From an uncultured Deferribacteres bacterium (GTDB lineage Bacteria; Zhuqueibacterota; JdFR-76; DREG01), in contig CAJVYQ010000023.1 in NCBI GenBank assembly GCA_913009825.1, positions 1-64,000 on the forward strand: a stretch of DNA of 64,000 nucleotides, in the 5' to 3' direction. Numbering within the stretch: the first letter of the stretch is position 1; every line of letters starts with the position of its first letter. A program made the position numbers and the translations under genes. Below the pieces are notes generated by a model, which saw only the letters and a program-made list of their open reading frames with translations, ran no database searches and was not told the DNA's origin. This document shows, piece after piece, positions 36,131-45,851 of the stretch.

Positions 36131-37195
36131 ATGTTAGTTACAATTTTAGCTACGGTGTTTGTCCTGGGAGTTTTGGTTTTTATTCATGAATTCGGCCATT
36201 TTATTGCGGCAAAGATGGTTGGCATACGCGTGGAAACCTTTTCAATCGGTTATCCGCCCCGGTTGTTCGGAAAAAAAATTGGCAATACGGATTATTGCAT
36301 CTCCGCTATTCCGTTCGGCGGGTATGTGAAAATGGCCGGTATGATCGATGAAAGCCTGGATAAAGAGGGTTTGAAAGGAGAACCGTGGGAATTTCAATCT
36401 AAACCGGTTCCGCACAGAATGGCTGCCATTTTAGCCGGCCCGCTGATGAATTATGTTCTGGCAATTGCCATTTTCGCCGGTCTGGTTATGTTCCACGGTA
36501 TCGGTGAAATTTCCGGCGATAGGATTGGCAGCGTTATACCGGATTTCCCGGCCACGAAGGCGGGAATTGTTCCCGGTGACCGTATCGTTGCCATCAACGG
36601 AGAGAAAATTGATTCATGGGATGAAATGACCATCATCATCCACAATCTGCCCAACCGTAACATTACCCTCGAGTGGGAACACGAGGGCACCATCCTTTCG
36701 GATACCATGACAACCCGGGCGGAAAAAGCGCCCATCGACGGAGATATCAGAGAAATAGGTCTGGTCGGCATCGGCCCGGAATTGACGATGAAAAAAGTCG
36801 GTTTCTTCAGCGCCGTCGGGTACGGTTTTGATCGAACCATTTATCTGACACGGTTGGTTTATGTCTCCCTTAAGATGCTTGTCAGCGGACAGGAATCGCT
36901 AAAATCCATCGGCGGCCCCGTGGTTATCGCAAAATTAGCTGGAGAGAGCGCCCGTTCCGGTTTTGGCAGCCTGCTGGCATTTATGGCGTTTTTGAGTTTG
37001 AACCTGGCCTTTTTGAATATTTTACCGATTCCCGCTCTGGACGGCGGCCATCTTCTTTTTCTGCTCGTCGAAGCGGTTACACGAAAACCGTTGTCCACAA
37101 AAGTGCGGGTAGTGATTCAGCAAGTAGGTATGGCCATTCTGCTGGCGTTAATGGTTTTTGTGGTTATCAATGATGTGAAAAATGTGTTTTTTTAG
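36131..37195 (+). CDS. rseP: Site-2 metalloprotease RseP
   Basis: A 354-residue inner-membrane zinc protease. HEFGH (19-23) in the first helix is the HExxH site, and the third metal ligand lies in NILPIPALDGGHLLF. A single PDZ domain (about 115-195; GDRIVAINGEKIDSWDEM) sits in the periplasm; E. coli RseP has two. At least four membrane segments are visible. In the family this protease cuts anti-sigma factors and leftover signal peptides. No sigma/anti-sigma pair is in the window, so its targets are unknown. Confidence 0.93.
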   Translation: MLVTILATVFVLGVLVFIHEFGHFIAAKMVGIRVETFSIGYPPRLFGKKIGNTDYCISAIPFGGYVKMAGMIDESLDKEGLKGEPWEFQSKPVPHRMAAILAGPLMNYVLAIAIFAGLVMFHGIGEISGDRIGSVIPDFPATKAGIVPGDRIVAINGEKIDSWDEMTIIIHNLPNRNITLEWEHEGTILSDTMTTRAEKAPIDGDIREIGLVGIGPELTMKKVGFFSAVGYGFDRTIYLTRLVYVSLKMLVSGQESLKSIGGPVVIAKLAGESARSGFGSLLAFMAFLSLNLAFLNILPIPALDGGHLLFLLVEAVTRKPLSTKVRVVIQQVGMAILLALMVFVVINDVKNVFF

Positions 37196-37197
37196 GG

Positions 37198-37890
37198 ATG
37201 AGCGACATCCCGGAACAAACCCAATCGACGAACATGGAAACTTCAGAACCTGATTCATCCGGCTCACTTTTTTATCGAACCATCACCCACTCCGGGAAAG
37301 CCGGGATTAAAATAAAAGGTTCCCGCTTCATTGCTCATGCCGAACCTGCGTTCGATGAGGAACAGTGCAAACATCTTATCGGGCGCTATCAAAAATGCTA
37401 TCACGACGCCTCGCATGTGTGCTTTGCCTATCGCACCGGTGTGGGAGACCGTTCAGCTTACCGTTTCAGCGATGCCGGAGAACCGGCAGGTTCAGCCGGG
37501 GCGCCTATCTTTAAAGTGATAGAGGGAACAGGTTTAACCAACGTGATTATTCTTGTTATTCGATATTTCGGCGGAACGAAACTTGGCATCGGCGGGTTAG
37601 TGCGTGCGTACACGGATGCCACCCGCACCGTTTTGGCATCGATAGAAACTGTAAAAAAAATCATCACCAAACCGCTGCATTTTCAGATTGAATACGATGT
37701 TTTTAAACCGGTGCTGCGGGAACTGTCCGCAAAACATGCTGAAATTACAGAGCAGAACTATGCTGATAAAATTGTATTTCATGTCTCAGTTCCCATAAAC
37801 AGTTGGATGTTGCTAAAAAACAACCTCACCAATATGACTTCCGGAAAAGTCGAGTTTTTGCCTTTGCATGAAGGGAAAACCGGGCGATGA
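37198..37890 (+). CDS. YigZ/IMPACT family protein
   Basis: A 230-residue protein of the UPF0029/IMPACT family. KGSRFIAHAEPAF begins the conserved domain; SHVCFAYRTG, FSDAGEPAGSAGAPI and VIRYFGGTKLGIGGLVRAYTDA are its signatures. The C-terminal part (about 145-230) is the usual DUF1949-like ferredoxin fold. Eukaryotic IMPACT modulates translation under stress; the bacterial role is not settled. About 30 disordered residues precede the domain. The ATG lies two bases after rseP, and the last four bases (ATGA) overlap the next gene. Confidence 0.88.
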   Translation: MSDIPEQTQSTNMETSEPDSSGSLFYRTITHSGKAGIKIKGSRFIAHAEPAFDEEQCKHLIGRYQKCYHDASHVCFAYRTGVGDRSAYRFSDAGEPAGSAGAPIFKVIEGTGLTNVIILVIRYFGGTKLGIGGLVRAYTDATRTVLASIETVKKIITKPLHFQIEYDVFKPVLRELSAKHAEITEQNYADKIVFHVSVPINSWMLLKNNLTNMTSGKVEFLPLHEGKTGR

Positions 37891-39101
37891 AAATCGTTCT
37901 GCTCACGGTGACTTTAATTTTGTCCGCCTTTTTCAGCGGTACAGAAACGGCTTTTGTCAGTGTCAGCTTTTTGGAAGTGCAGGTTTGGCTGAAAAGAAAA
38001 AATCCCGGCGCCCGTCTGATCCACTATTTTTCCAGCAGTTCCGACCGCTATCTGATCACCACCCTCATCGGCACAAATGTGGCGGTTGTGACGTTCTCTT
38101 CCTTTTCCACCTTTTATCTGCAACCCTATCTGAACGGTTTTATCATTTTGTTATTGAATTCGGCGTTTTTGCTGGTCATCGGGGAAATTATTCCTAAAAC
38201 TGTATTTCGGGAAACGGCAAGAAAAATATTGAGATTTCTGGCGCCGCCGTTATTGTTTTTTCGTTGGTTGTTTTATCCTCTTTTTCTGTTATTGAGTTTG
38301 GTCATTTCCCTGGTGATGAGAATATCGGGTCAAAAAGAAGAGACGCTTGCCAATTATTTTACCAAGAAAGATTTGGAAATATTGCTGCGGGAAAGTGAAA
38401 AAGTCGGCACTATCGATCCGCGGGAAGGGGAAATTATCTCCCGGGTATTCCGTCTTTCAAAATGCCGGGTGAAAGAGGTGTTGGTGCCAAGAACTGAAAT
38501 GGTAACCTTGCGCAGCGGTTCGGATATGCAGAAGGTCCGGGAAACTTTTGCCGATACCGGACTATCCAGGATCCCGGTAGTCGGAAAAACGTTAGATGAA
38601 ATTGTGGGTGTGGCCTATGCGAAAGACCTTTTTAGCAGGCCCAAACAGTTGCAGGAAATTCTCCGGGAAGTACATTTTGTGCCCCAGACCGTTCTTTGCT
38701 CCGAATTGTTGCAGAAGATGCGGGTAAAACACGCCACTTTTGCCATTGCCCTGGATGAATTTGGCGGAACGGCCGGACTGGTGACGCTGGGAGATATTGT
38801 GGAAGAGCTGTTCGGCGAAATTTCCGATGAATTCGATGTGAAAATGACCCGTATGAAAAAGGTGTCGGAAAATGAGTGGATTGTCAGCGGCCGGACGGAG
38901 ATTGGTTTTATCAACAAAGAGATGAATTGGCATTTACCCGAAGGAAAATATGAAACCATCAGCGGTATGATTCTGGAAAACCTGGGCAGGATTCCGGCGG
39001 AAGGCGAAAAGATTGAGATTCAGGATTATCGCATCACCATACTGCGCGCGGATAGAAAACGGCTCCGGTTTGTGAAAGTTGTGACGGTTTTGCCGGATTA
39101 G
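37887..39101 (+). CDS. CNNM/CorC-type membrane protein with CBS domains
   Basis: A 404-residue protein of the TlyC/CorC/CNNM group, proposed to transport or sense divalent cations (Mg2+). Residues 1-150 are the DUF21 membrane domain with three or four helices, opening with ILSAFFSGTETAFVS, the family signature. Two CBS domains follow (about 185-310; LVPRTEMVTLRSG and EFGGTAGLVTLGDIVEELFGEI), then a CorC/HlyC domain (about 325-404). Despite the 'hemolysin' label used in databases, toxin activity is not implied. It overlaps yigZ by 4 bp. Confidence 0.88.
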   Translation: MKIVLLTVTLILSAFFSGTETAFVSVSFLEVQVWLKRKNPGARLIHYFSSSSDRYLITTLIGTNVAVVTFSSFSTFYLQPYLNGFIILLLNSAFLLVIGEIIPKTVFRETARKILRFLAPPLLFFRWLFYPLFLLLSLVISLVMRISGQKEETLANYFTKKDLEILLRESEKVGTIDPREGEIISRVFRLSKCRVKEVLVPRTEMVTLRSGSDMQKVRETFADTGLSRIPVVGKTLDEIVGVAYAKDLFSRPKQLQEILREVHFVPQTVLCSELLQKMRVKHATFAIALDEFGGTAGLVTLGDIVEELFGEISDEFDVKMTRMKKVSENEWIVSGRTEIGFINKEMNWHLPEGKYETISGMILENLGRIPAEGEKIEIQDYRITILRADRKRLRFVKVVTVLPD

Positions 39102-39186
39102 ATTTAGTTGTTTTAGCAGTTGGTTTACACACCTGAGTCCACGAAAAATAAAACAACATTTGGGTAAGTTTGGGAGTTGGGTTACA

Positions 39187-39234
39187 TCCCCCTCACCCCC
39201 CTCAGCGAGGGGAGGAAGGGGGATGTTTTTTTGT
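39187..39234. terminator. GC-rich hairpin between convergent genes
   Basis: catcccccTcacccccctc (39187-39205) folds against gaggggaggaagggggatg (39209-39227) and is followed by eight T. It lies between the converging cation-transporter-like gene (+) and lhgO (-), so it can serve as a + strand terminator. The same cccc/gggg hairpin type recurs at 16730, 40668 and 45717, so it also belongs to a repeat family. Confidence 0.6.
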
Positions 39235-39334
39235 AGGCATCCGGGAAGTGTTTCTTGATGTGAATACGAAGTGTGTTTCCCGATAATTTAAAATTTCTCT
39301 TCAAAATTGTGAGCACTGCCGTAAAATCAAAATT

Positions 39335-40543
39335 TCAGTCAGGATCAAAGAAAGTCTTCTGTGCTTTGTCTGCAATGGTTTGTCCGATGGCAATGGAAGC
39401 GGTTGCTGCAGGGGAGGGGGCATTTAAAACGTGGATCATGTGTTCTGCGGTGACGATACGAAAATCATCCACCAGACCGCCGCGGGATGCAACCGCCTGA
39501 GCGCGCACGCCGGCGGCAGCAGGAACAATATCTTCGCTTTGAATCTCCGGGATCAATCGTTGCAGTGCCCGCACAAAAGCGCGTTTGCTGAAAGAGCGGT
39601 AGAATTCTCCCATGCCCATTTTCCAATATTTTGCCGCCATGGACCAAAATCCCGGATAACTGAAAACACTCAATGTGTCAGGCAGGTAAAAACCGGATTT
39701 ACGATACCCCTCGCGTTTGAAAGCCAGTACCGCATTAGGACCCGCCTCGCGGCCGCCGTGGATCATGCGGGTGAAATGCACACCCAAAAAAGGGAACCGG
39801 GGATCGGGAACCGGATAGATTAAATGATGAATCAGGTAATGCTTTTCCGGTTTTAGTTCGTAATATTCGCCGCGAAAAGGAACGATACGCACAGCGGGAT
39901 AAACGTTGCAAGCACGGGCGATGCGGTCAGATTGTAAACCGCCGCAGTTGATTAAATTTTTACAGTGAATTTCCGCATCGTTGGTTTCCAGCACCAATCC
40001 GCCCGGTTCTTTTTGTAAACCGAGGAATTTACTGTTTTTTCTGATCTCACCGCCGGATTGTTGCATAATTTGGGCGTATTTTTCCGTAACCTCGATGTAA
40101 TCCACAATCCCGGTTACCGGAACGTGGAGACCGGCAATACCGCTTACATGGGGCTCGTACTCTTTCAGTTCATCGGCGGAAAGTTTCTTCAAATCTGCCA
40201 AACCGTTTTCCCGTCCCCGCCTTTCCAATTCTGCCAGCGCCGGCAGTTCATCCTCACGTGTCGCTACTACCAGTTTCCCGCAGCGATCGTGGGCAATGCC
40301 GTGTTCTGCACAGAAACGGTACAGCATTTCCCGGCCGGTGACGCAATTTTTCGCTTTGAGCGATCCCGGTTTGTAATAGAGCCCGGAGTGAATCACACCG
40401 CTGTTGTGGCCGGTTTGGTGGGCGGCAAGCTTTTTCTCCGCTTCGATAACAATGACAGACCGGTTTGACTGCTGTGTCAGTGCCATTGCCGTTGCCATAC
40501 CAACGATGCCGCCGCCGATGATGGCGATGTCGTTCTGTTTCAT
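39335..40543 (-). CDS. lhgO: L-2-hydroxyglutarate oxidase
   Basis: A 402-residue FAD enzyme of the DAO family, oxidising L-2-hydroxyglutarate to 2-oxoglutarate and passing electrons to the membrane quinone pool. The FAD-binding motif IIGGGIVGMATAMAL is at residues 8-22. HQTGHNSGVIHSGLYYKPGSLKA and GPNAVLAFKREGY are family hallmarks. It stands alone on the minus strand between plus-strand neighbours. Its promoter must lie in 40544-40700, but I cannot identify it. Confidence 0.9.
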   Translation of the reverse strand: MKQNDIAIIGGGIVGMATAMALTQQSNRSVIVIEAEKKLAAHQTGHNSGVIHSGLYYKPGSLKAKNCVTGREMLYRFCAEHGIAHDRCGKLVVATREDELPALAELERRGRENGLADLKKLSADELKEYEPHVSGIAGLHVPVTGIVDYIEVTEKYAQIMQQSGGEIRKNSKFLGLQKEPGGLVLETNDAEIHCKNLINCGGLQSDRIARACNVYPAVRIVPFRGEYYELKPEKHYLIHHLIYPVPDPRFPFLGVHFTRMIHGGREAGPNAVLAFKREGYRKSGFYLPDTLSVFSYPGFWSMAAKYWKMGMGEFYRSFSKRAFVRALQRLIPEIQSEDIVPAAAGVRAQAVASRGGLVDDFRIVTAEHMIHVLNAPSPAATASIAIGQTIADKAQKTFFDPD

Positions 40544-40876
40544 TTCAAATTATCCTTTTTTCCTTTGTAACTTTCAAGAAACTTGAATTTTTTTAGAATT
40601 TTCTTGTATTCATTGAGACGCGCGAAATAGGCGGGTCTTGGTCACTATTCAGATAGATGAAAGGCACTCCCCCGTACCGCCTTGAGAGGGGGTACGGGGA
40701 TGTAAACCAACCCCCAATACACTTACACCTTTTCCGGAACCGGTATTGATTTTTCAAGATAATTAAATTGTTGTTGTGAAACAATAGCAAACTCTCGCTT
40801 CCGGGGGGAGTATGAAATTCTGTTTTGAGATCTGACGCCGGTTAAATGGTTGTTGTAGAACTATTCTTCTCATTAT

Positions 40877-40902
40877 TAAACCCTTTCGAGGGTTTAGCTT
40901 TT
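40877..40902 (+). terminator. Rho-independent terminator with no gene upstream
   Basis: The stem taaaccct (40877-40884), loop ttcg and stem agggttta (40889-40896) are followed by gctttttt. The loop is a stable UUCG-type tetraloop. It points in the + direction, but the only gene upstream is on the other strand, so it may end a small untranslated RNA or be a remnant. Confidence 0.65.
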
Positions 40903-40941
40903 TTGTAAGTTTTGTTGTAGGGATACTTATTCTCCAATTTT

Positions 40942-41042
40942 GTAGCTATTCAGGTCGCCGGCTAATAACGCTAAAAAACGCGAACATTTAATTATTTTGT
41001 CATATTCGCATAATTCGTGTAATTCGCGGGCTGAATAGTTAC
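40942..41042. mobile_element. 101-bp GTAAC-type element
   Basis: The left end is GTAGCTATTCAGG and the right end GGGCTGAATAGTTAC, with an interior of the gctaataacgctaaaaaacg ... taattcgcggg type. The flanking 8-mers CCAATTTT (40934-40941) and CAAATTTT (41043-41050) agree at 7 of 8 positions. The same interior forms the first third of the 347-bp elements at 44975 and 54618. Confidence 0.7.
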
Positions 41043-41494
41043 CAAATTTTTTCAATTTCTCTGCGTCCTCTGCGCCTCTGTGTTAAAAAACAGGCACTCT
41101 AAAACGCAGAGACGCAGAGAGCGCAAAGGACGCAGATTTCAGTAAAAACTAAAGTGTTACGAATTTTTCAAAGAACCCAATTCCTGGTTAAAATCCGGGC
41201 AAGTTTTGCAAAACCGGCCGGTATTCGACCATCCGTTTATTTGTGCAAATATTCACGCCGGTGTAAAATATTTCTCTTGTTTCCATCATTTATTTCGTTT
41301 ATTTAACATCTGTGCTTAAAAATCGGCGCTGCCGCACAAATTTCCCCATTTTGCCCTGAAGTAATCCTGAAGCTGAATTTATGAAAAATATTTCAGTGTG
41401 GCGTAATATTTGCAAAGCAAGTGCAAAGTTTCCATAATGAACGAAATCGGCAAAAATTTTGTTGCCGGTGGAGTTAAAAAGAGGGAAATGAAAT

Positions 41495-44400
41495 ATGAGC
41501 GAGCCAAAACAGAACAAAGGAAAAAATCCTGCAGCCTCAAATTTATTTCCCGGGAAAACAGCATTATTGGCACCGGCATCTATTTTTTCTCCCATTAAAC
41601 TCCTGTTATTTTTAATAGTAACGATCTTCAGCGCCGAACTGGTTATCATGTTATTTTTACATTCGCTTCCGGAAATGCCCGTATGGAAAGAATCCCTATT
41701 AGATGCATTTTCATTGATCTTTATTTTTGCCCCCGGTTTGTATTTTTTCTTCTTTCGTCCCGTTAAGAAAAGCATTGTGAATGATTTATATGCCAATGAA
41801 GCGATCCGGTTGAATGAAGAGAAATTGCGCACCGTGGTGGAAAATACACATGACGGAATTGTGATTATCGGTGAAAACCATCGGATTGAATACGCTAATC
41901 CTGAAATAGGCAGGATGGTTCAAATGCCGCCGGATGAATTGATCGGACAGGATTTTCGCCAATTTCTTTCCAATGAAAGTAAAACTCCGGTGAGTAATTA
42001 CTATAAGCGACGAAGAGAAGGGGAAAATGTTCCCAGCCTGTATGAATTTTCATTAGTGAGAAAAAATGGGGAAATCCGGTTGATGGAGTCGATATCAGCA
42101 GTGATCAGGGATGCAGATCAAGGCATCAGAAGTATCGGTCAGCTCCGGGATATCACCGAGCAGAGAGAATCTGAAAATAGATTGAAGGAAAAAGAGGAAC
42201 TTCTCCGGGCGACACTGGAGGCTACGGATGATGGGATTCTGGTTGTGAATGTCGAAGAAGAAGTTGTTCTCACAAATAACCGGTTTGCCCTTTTATGGAA
42301 GATTCCGGATGAACTGATCCGGACAAAAAATGATCAAAAACTGATTGAATATGTACTGGATCAGTTACAGGATCCGGAAACATTTGTGAAAAAAGTCCGG
42401 GAGCTTTATCAATCCAAACGGAAAAGTATGGATACTCTATATTTCAAAGACGGACGTATTTTCAAACGGTTTTCCGCGCCGCTGCTGCAAAACGGAAAAG
42501 TGAAAGGCCGGGTGTGGAGCTTCCGGGATGTAACGCGGCGCAATCAAATGGAAAACGAATTGCGGGAACGGGAGGCCTTCTTTTCCACCATCGTGGAAAA
42601 TATACCCATCAGTCTGTTCATAAAAGATGCCGGGGACCTGCGCTTTCTGCGCTGCAACAAGGCGAGAGAAGAGTTGTTCGGTTACTCCCGGGAGGAAGTG
42701 ATCGGCAAAACCAATGAAGACTTGTTTCCCCCAAAATTGGCGGAGTTCCTGACGCAGAAAGACAGGGAAGTGATTGCAAGCGGTGGTTTGGTGGAAACGG
42801 CGGAAGAGAGAGTGAGTACGCGTCATAAAGGGGAGAGAATCCTGCACACCCAAAAAATTCCGCTTTTTGATGAAATGGGAGAACCTAAATACCTGTTGTG
42901 TATTTCCGAAGATATCACCGAGCAAAAACAAATTGAAAAGGCGCTGCGGGAGAGTGAAGAAAAGTTTCGCCGGATTGTCGGTGTCATTCATGATGTCTTG
43001 TATGCGGTAGATAGTGAGACGAGAGAATTCAGTTATTTAAGTCCCGTTTTTACAAAAATGTTTGGTTATACCGAAGAGGATATTCAAAAAATGGGCGGCC
43101 GGAGCGCCTTTCTTACACAGGTCATTCAAAATGATCAGTTTACAAATCAGAAAGAGAAATTTGATCTGCTGAAGGTGAAGGTTCAAAAACCAGAAAAAAC
43201 CGTGCGCTGGGAATCCTGGTGGCGCTGTAAGGACGGCCGGCTGTTGTGCATCGAAGATCATTCAGTGCCTATTTACCGGGATGGCCGCTTGGCCGGCACT
43301 TACGGTTCGTTGCGAAACATCACTGAGCGCAAAGCGGCGGAACAGGAAATCCGCAAATTATCCCAGGCGGTGGAACAAAGTCCTGCTTCTATTGTAGTAA
43401 CCGATCCGGACGGGAACATCGAATACGTCAACCCAAAGTTTTGCCGTATAACCGGTTATTCGTCGGAGGAATCCATCGGACAGAATCCGCGCATATTAAA
43501 ATCCGGAGAACAATCGAAAGAGTTTTATGAAAATTTGTGGCAGACTATTACGAATGGGGAAACCTGGTACGGCGAATTTCACAACATGAAGAAAAATGGC
43601 GACCTATTCTGGGAAAAGGCAATCATCGGCCCTATCAAAGAGGATAATGGCGCCATTTCACATTTCATGGCAATAAAAGAGGATATTACAGAGAGAAAGC
43701 AGTTGGAAGATCAATTCCGCCAGGCGCAAAAGATGGAAGCCATCGGCACACTGGCCGGTGGTGTGGCCCATGATTTCAACAATCTGCTTACCGTCATTAA
43801 CGGCTATTCGCAAATTCTGTTGAACGATCTGAAAAAAGATGATCCCATGTATGGGGATATCCGGGAAATTTATGAGGCGGGCGAGAGGGCGGCGCAGCTT
43901 ACACAGCAATTGCTGGCGTTCAGCAGGAAACAGTTGGTTGCACCGGAAGTATTGGACCTGAACGATATTCTTTATCTGCTGAAAAAAATGCTGCAGCGTC
44001 TGCTTGGCGAAGATATTTTTCTGACCATCACTTGTGATGAACGGCCCTGTATCATCCACGCCGACCGCACCCAGATGGAACAGGTGATCATGAATCTGGC
44101 GGTTAACGCCCGTGACGCCATGCCTGAAGGAGGACAATTGACCATCCTGACTGAAAATATTTTATTGGCGCCGGAACACGGGCAGACCCCGCTTTCTCTT
44201 GCTGCAGGTGAATATATTCTGTTGATGGTCAGTGACACCGGCGAAGGGATGGATGAGCAAACCAGAGCTAAAATATTTGAACCGTTTTTCACCACCAAAG
44301 AGAGCGGTAAAGGAACCGGGCTGGGATTGGCGATGGTTTTCGGCATAGCAAAACAGAGCGGTGGTGAGATACTGGTCGACAGTGAACCCGGAAAAGGTAC

Positions 44401-44863
44401 CACCTTCAGGGTTTATTTGCCCCGATCGGAATATGAAGATCAAAAAGTATCCGTGCTGAAAGAAGATATGGCGTTGAACGGTTGGGAAACGGTTCTTGTT
44501 GTGGAAGATGAAGATATGGTGCGGGAACTGGCCTGCCGGACTCTGCGCCGCGCCGGTTACCGGATTTTGGCCGCGCGCAACGCCGGGGAAGCTTTTATGA
44601 TCTGTGAACAGACAGAAAAACCGGTTCATCTCCTGCTAACCGATGTGGTGATGCCGGTGATCAACGGCCGGGAATTAGCTGAACGGCTGCTGCAAGTGAA
44701 ACCCGGTATGAAAGTATTATTCATGTCCGGATACACCGATGACGCCATCATTCGTAAGGGGTTGCTGGAAGAAGGGTTGGACCTGCTGCACAAGCCTTTT
44801 GCTCCCCCTGTATTATTAAAAAGAGTTCGCGCTGTTCTTGATGGCCAAAAGGTGTTGAGTTAA
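41495..44863 (+). CDS. Membrane hybrid histidine kinase, multiple PAS domains
   Basis: A 1122-residue sensor. Two membrane helices (about 31-52 and 67-87) with a short loop are followed by about five PAS domains (about 105-750), several with PAC-like ends ([34 protein letters not shown]). The HisKA domain has the phospho-His in [11 protein letters not shown] (near 762). The HATPase has [22 protein letters not shown] and [13 protein letters not shown]-terminal receiver (about 1000-1120) has its phosphoacceptor in LLLTDVVMP (near 1050). This is the hybrid class that needs a further relay or feeds its own receiver. The ligand is unknown; redox or small-molecule sensing by PAS is possible. It is followed by a strong terminator. 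Confidence 0.9.
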   Translation: MSEPKQNKGKNPAASNLFPGKTALLAPASIFSPIKLLLFLIVTIFSAELVIMLFLHSLPEMPVWKESLLDAFSLIFIFAPGLYFFFFRPVKKSIVNDLYANEAIRLNEEKLRTVVENTHDGIVIIGENHRIEYANPEIGRMVQMPPDELIGQDFRQFLSNESKTPVSNYYKRRREGENVPSLYEFSLVRKNGEIRLMESISAVIRDADQGIRSIGQLRDITEQRESENRLKEKEELLRATLEATDDGILVVNVEEEVVLTNNRFALLWKIPDELIRTKNDQKLIEYVLDQLQDPETFVKKVRELYQSKRKSMDTLYFKDGRIFKRFSAPLLQNGKVKGRVWSFRDVTRRNQMENELREREAFFSTIVENIPISLFIKDAGDLRFLRCNKAREELFGYSREEVIGKTNEDLFPPKLAEFLTQKDREVIASGGLVETAEERVSTRHKGERILHTQKIPLFDEMGEPKYLLCISEDITEQKQIEKALRESEEKFRRIVGVIHDVLYAVDSETREFSYLSPVFTKMFGYTEEDIQKMGGRSAFLTQVIQNDQFTNQKEKFDLLKVKVQKPEKTVRWESWWRCKDGRLLCIEDHSVPIYRDGRLAGTYGSLRNITERKAAEQEIRKLSQAVEQSPASIVVTDPDGNIEYVNPKFCRITGYSSEESIGQNPRILKSGEQSKEFYENLWQTITNGETWYGEFHNMKKNGDLFWEKAIIGPIKEDNGAISHFMAIKEDITERKQLEDQFRQAQKMEAIGTLAGGVAHDFNNLLTVINGYSQILLNDLKKDDPMYGDIREIYEAGERAAQLTQQLLAFSRKQLVAPEVLDLNDILYLLKKMLQRLLGEDIFLTITCDERPCIIHADRTQMEQVIMNLAVNARDAMPEGGQLTILTENILLAPEHGQTPLSLAAGEYILLMVSDTGEGMDEQTRAKIFEPFFTTKESGKGTGLGLAMVFGIAKQSGGEILVDSEPGKGTTFRVYLPRSEYEDQKVSVLKEDMALNGWETVLVVEDEDMVRELACRTLRRAGYRILAARNAGEAFMICEQTEKPVHLLLTDVVMPVINGRELAERLLQVKPGMKVLFMSGYTDDAIIRKGLLEEGLDLLHKPFAPPVLLKRVRAVLDGQKVLS

Positions 44864-44919
44864 GAAAAACGCCTGGTCAGGGGGCTCCTTTCTTGCGGAG
44901 CTTGTGGTTGGACAAGAAA

Positions 44920-44957
44920 GAAGCTGACCTTCTTAAAGAAGGTCAGCTTCTTTGTTT
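44920..44957 (+). terminator. Terminator of the hybrid kinase gene
   Basis: A perfect 15-bp stem, gaagctgaccttctt (44920-44934) with aagaaggtcagcttc (44936-44950), is followed by tttgttt. It lies 57 bases after the kinase stop. A similar tract, aaggtgaccttctt, appears in the terminator after the MscS gene. Confidence 0.8.
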
Positions 44958-44974
44958 CTAATGCTAAAATTTTA

Positions 44975-45321
44975 GTAACTATTCAGGTTGCCCGCTAATA
45001 TCGCTAAAAAACGAGAATCGTTAACTATTTTGTCCTATTCATACGATTTCGTGTAATTCGCGGGCTGAACAGGCAGACGATTTTTTCAATTTCTCTGCGC
45101 CCTCTGCGTCTCTGCGTTAAAAAAACAGGCGTTTTAAAACGCAGAGACGCAGAGAGCGCAGAGGAAGCGGATTTGTTCAAAAAACTAAAGTGTTACGGTA
45201 TGGTCACTACTCAGGCAGCCCGCGAAAGACTCAAAAAAAAAACAGGAAAAAAGTTAGATGAGATCATTCGATTGTTTCGTGTGTTTTTTGCCTGTGTCAG
45301 ACAGACGTGAGCTGAATAGTT
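44975..45321. mobile_element. 347-bp composite GTAAC-type element, copy 1
   Basis: It begins GTAACTATTCAGG and ends GCTGAATAGTTAC. The flanking 8-mers AAATTTTA (44967-44974) and AAATTTTG (45322-45329) agree at 7 of 8 positions. Three modules are visible: the gctaatatcgctaaaaaacg module, a long hairpin of ctctgcgtctctgcgtt / aacgcagagacgcagag, and the cccgcgaaagactc module beginning at an internal GTCACTACTCAGG (45200). It is almost identical by eye to 54618-54965. No coding capacity is seen. Confidence 0.8.
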
Positions 45322-45851
45322 ACAAATTTTGCCTCTTCGTAAGAATTTGTGGGTAACTTTCAAACCTTGCAAATTCGCATAGTGTTGATTTAAAGCAAAT
45401 AAGATGGTTTTGACTACTCCGGAGCAGTATATTTTTCTCACGGTCAGTTTTGTTTTGCTATGAATATCGCTCCCAAACGAGAAAAAGAAGGTTGTTCTCA
45501 TCGCATTCAGCTTAAATCTGTTATTACCATTATTATGCCTTAAAAAACCTTTTTGTTCAATGCGTCGTTTTTATCCACAAATTCTACAGGAGACCCCAAA
45601 TTTTATTCATATTCCAATATTACCATCATTTCAACTTCATTAAATATTGAATTTTGCCGATAAAAAAACAAGAGAATTGTTTAGGCAGGATATAATTGTA
45701 GTGAAAGTTGACTTTTACACCCCCCGTACCCCCCTCGGGGATTATTTTAATTCCACCTTGAGGGGGGTACGGGGGATGTTCTCTCCATCTGAATAGTGAT
45801 GAAATAAGTCAAAATTCCCATGGAACAGATTGGTAAAAGAAGGATTGTGAA
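45322..45851. other. Non-coding stretch before the second kinase
   Basis: No gene is visible in 45322-45672. Positions 45673-45800 look like an old GTAAC-type element with a strong hairpin interior, ccccccgtacccccctc (45717-45735) / gaggggggtacgggggat (about 45760-45778), and right end CTGAATAGTGAT. The flanking 8-mers AAAACAAG and GAAATAAG agree at 6 of 8 positions. An agaagga ribosome site precedes the kinase ATG. Confidence 0.5.

Larger units (their letters stand above)
40544..41494. other. 951-bp gap between lhgO and the kinase, repeats and an orphan terminator
   Basis: No gene is visible. The gap contains a cccccgtacc/ggtacgggg hairpin (40668-40702), the terminator at 40877-40902, a 101-bp GTAAC-type element (40942-41042) and a hairpin built from cctctgcgcctctgtgtt / aacgcagagacgcagag (41060-41130). 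The hairpin is followed by aaaaactaaagtgttac (41145-41161). The last hundred bases before the kinase contain an agggaa ribosome site. Confidence 0.6.

Noticed and set aside
39273-39500. 75-codon + strand open frame
   Set aside because: It is antisense to the lhgO 3' end.
41299-41832. 177-codon minus-strand open frame over the start of the hybrid kinase
   Set aside because: It overlaps the kinase N-terminus and membrane helices and has no motif or ribosome site.
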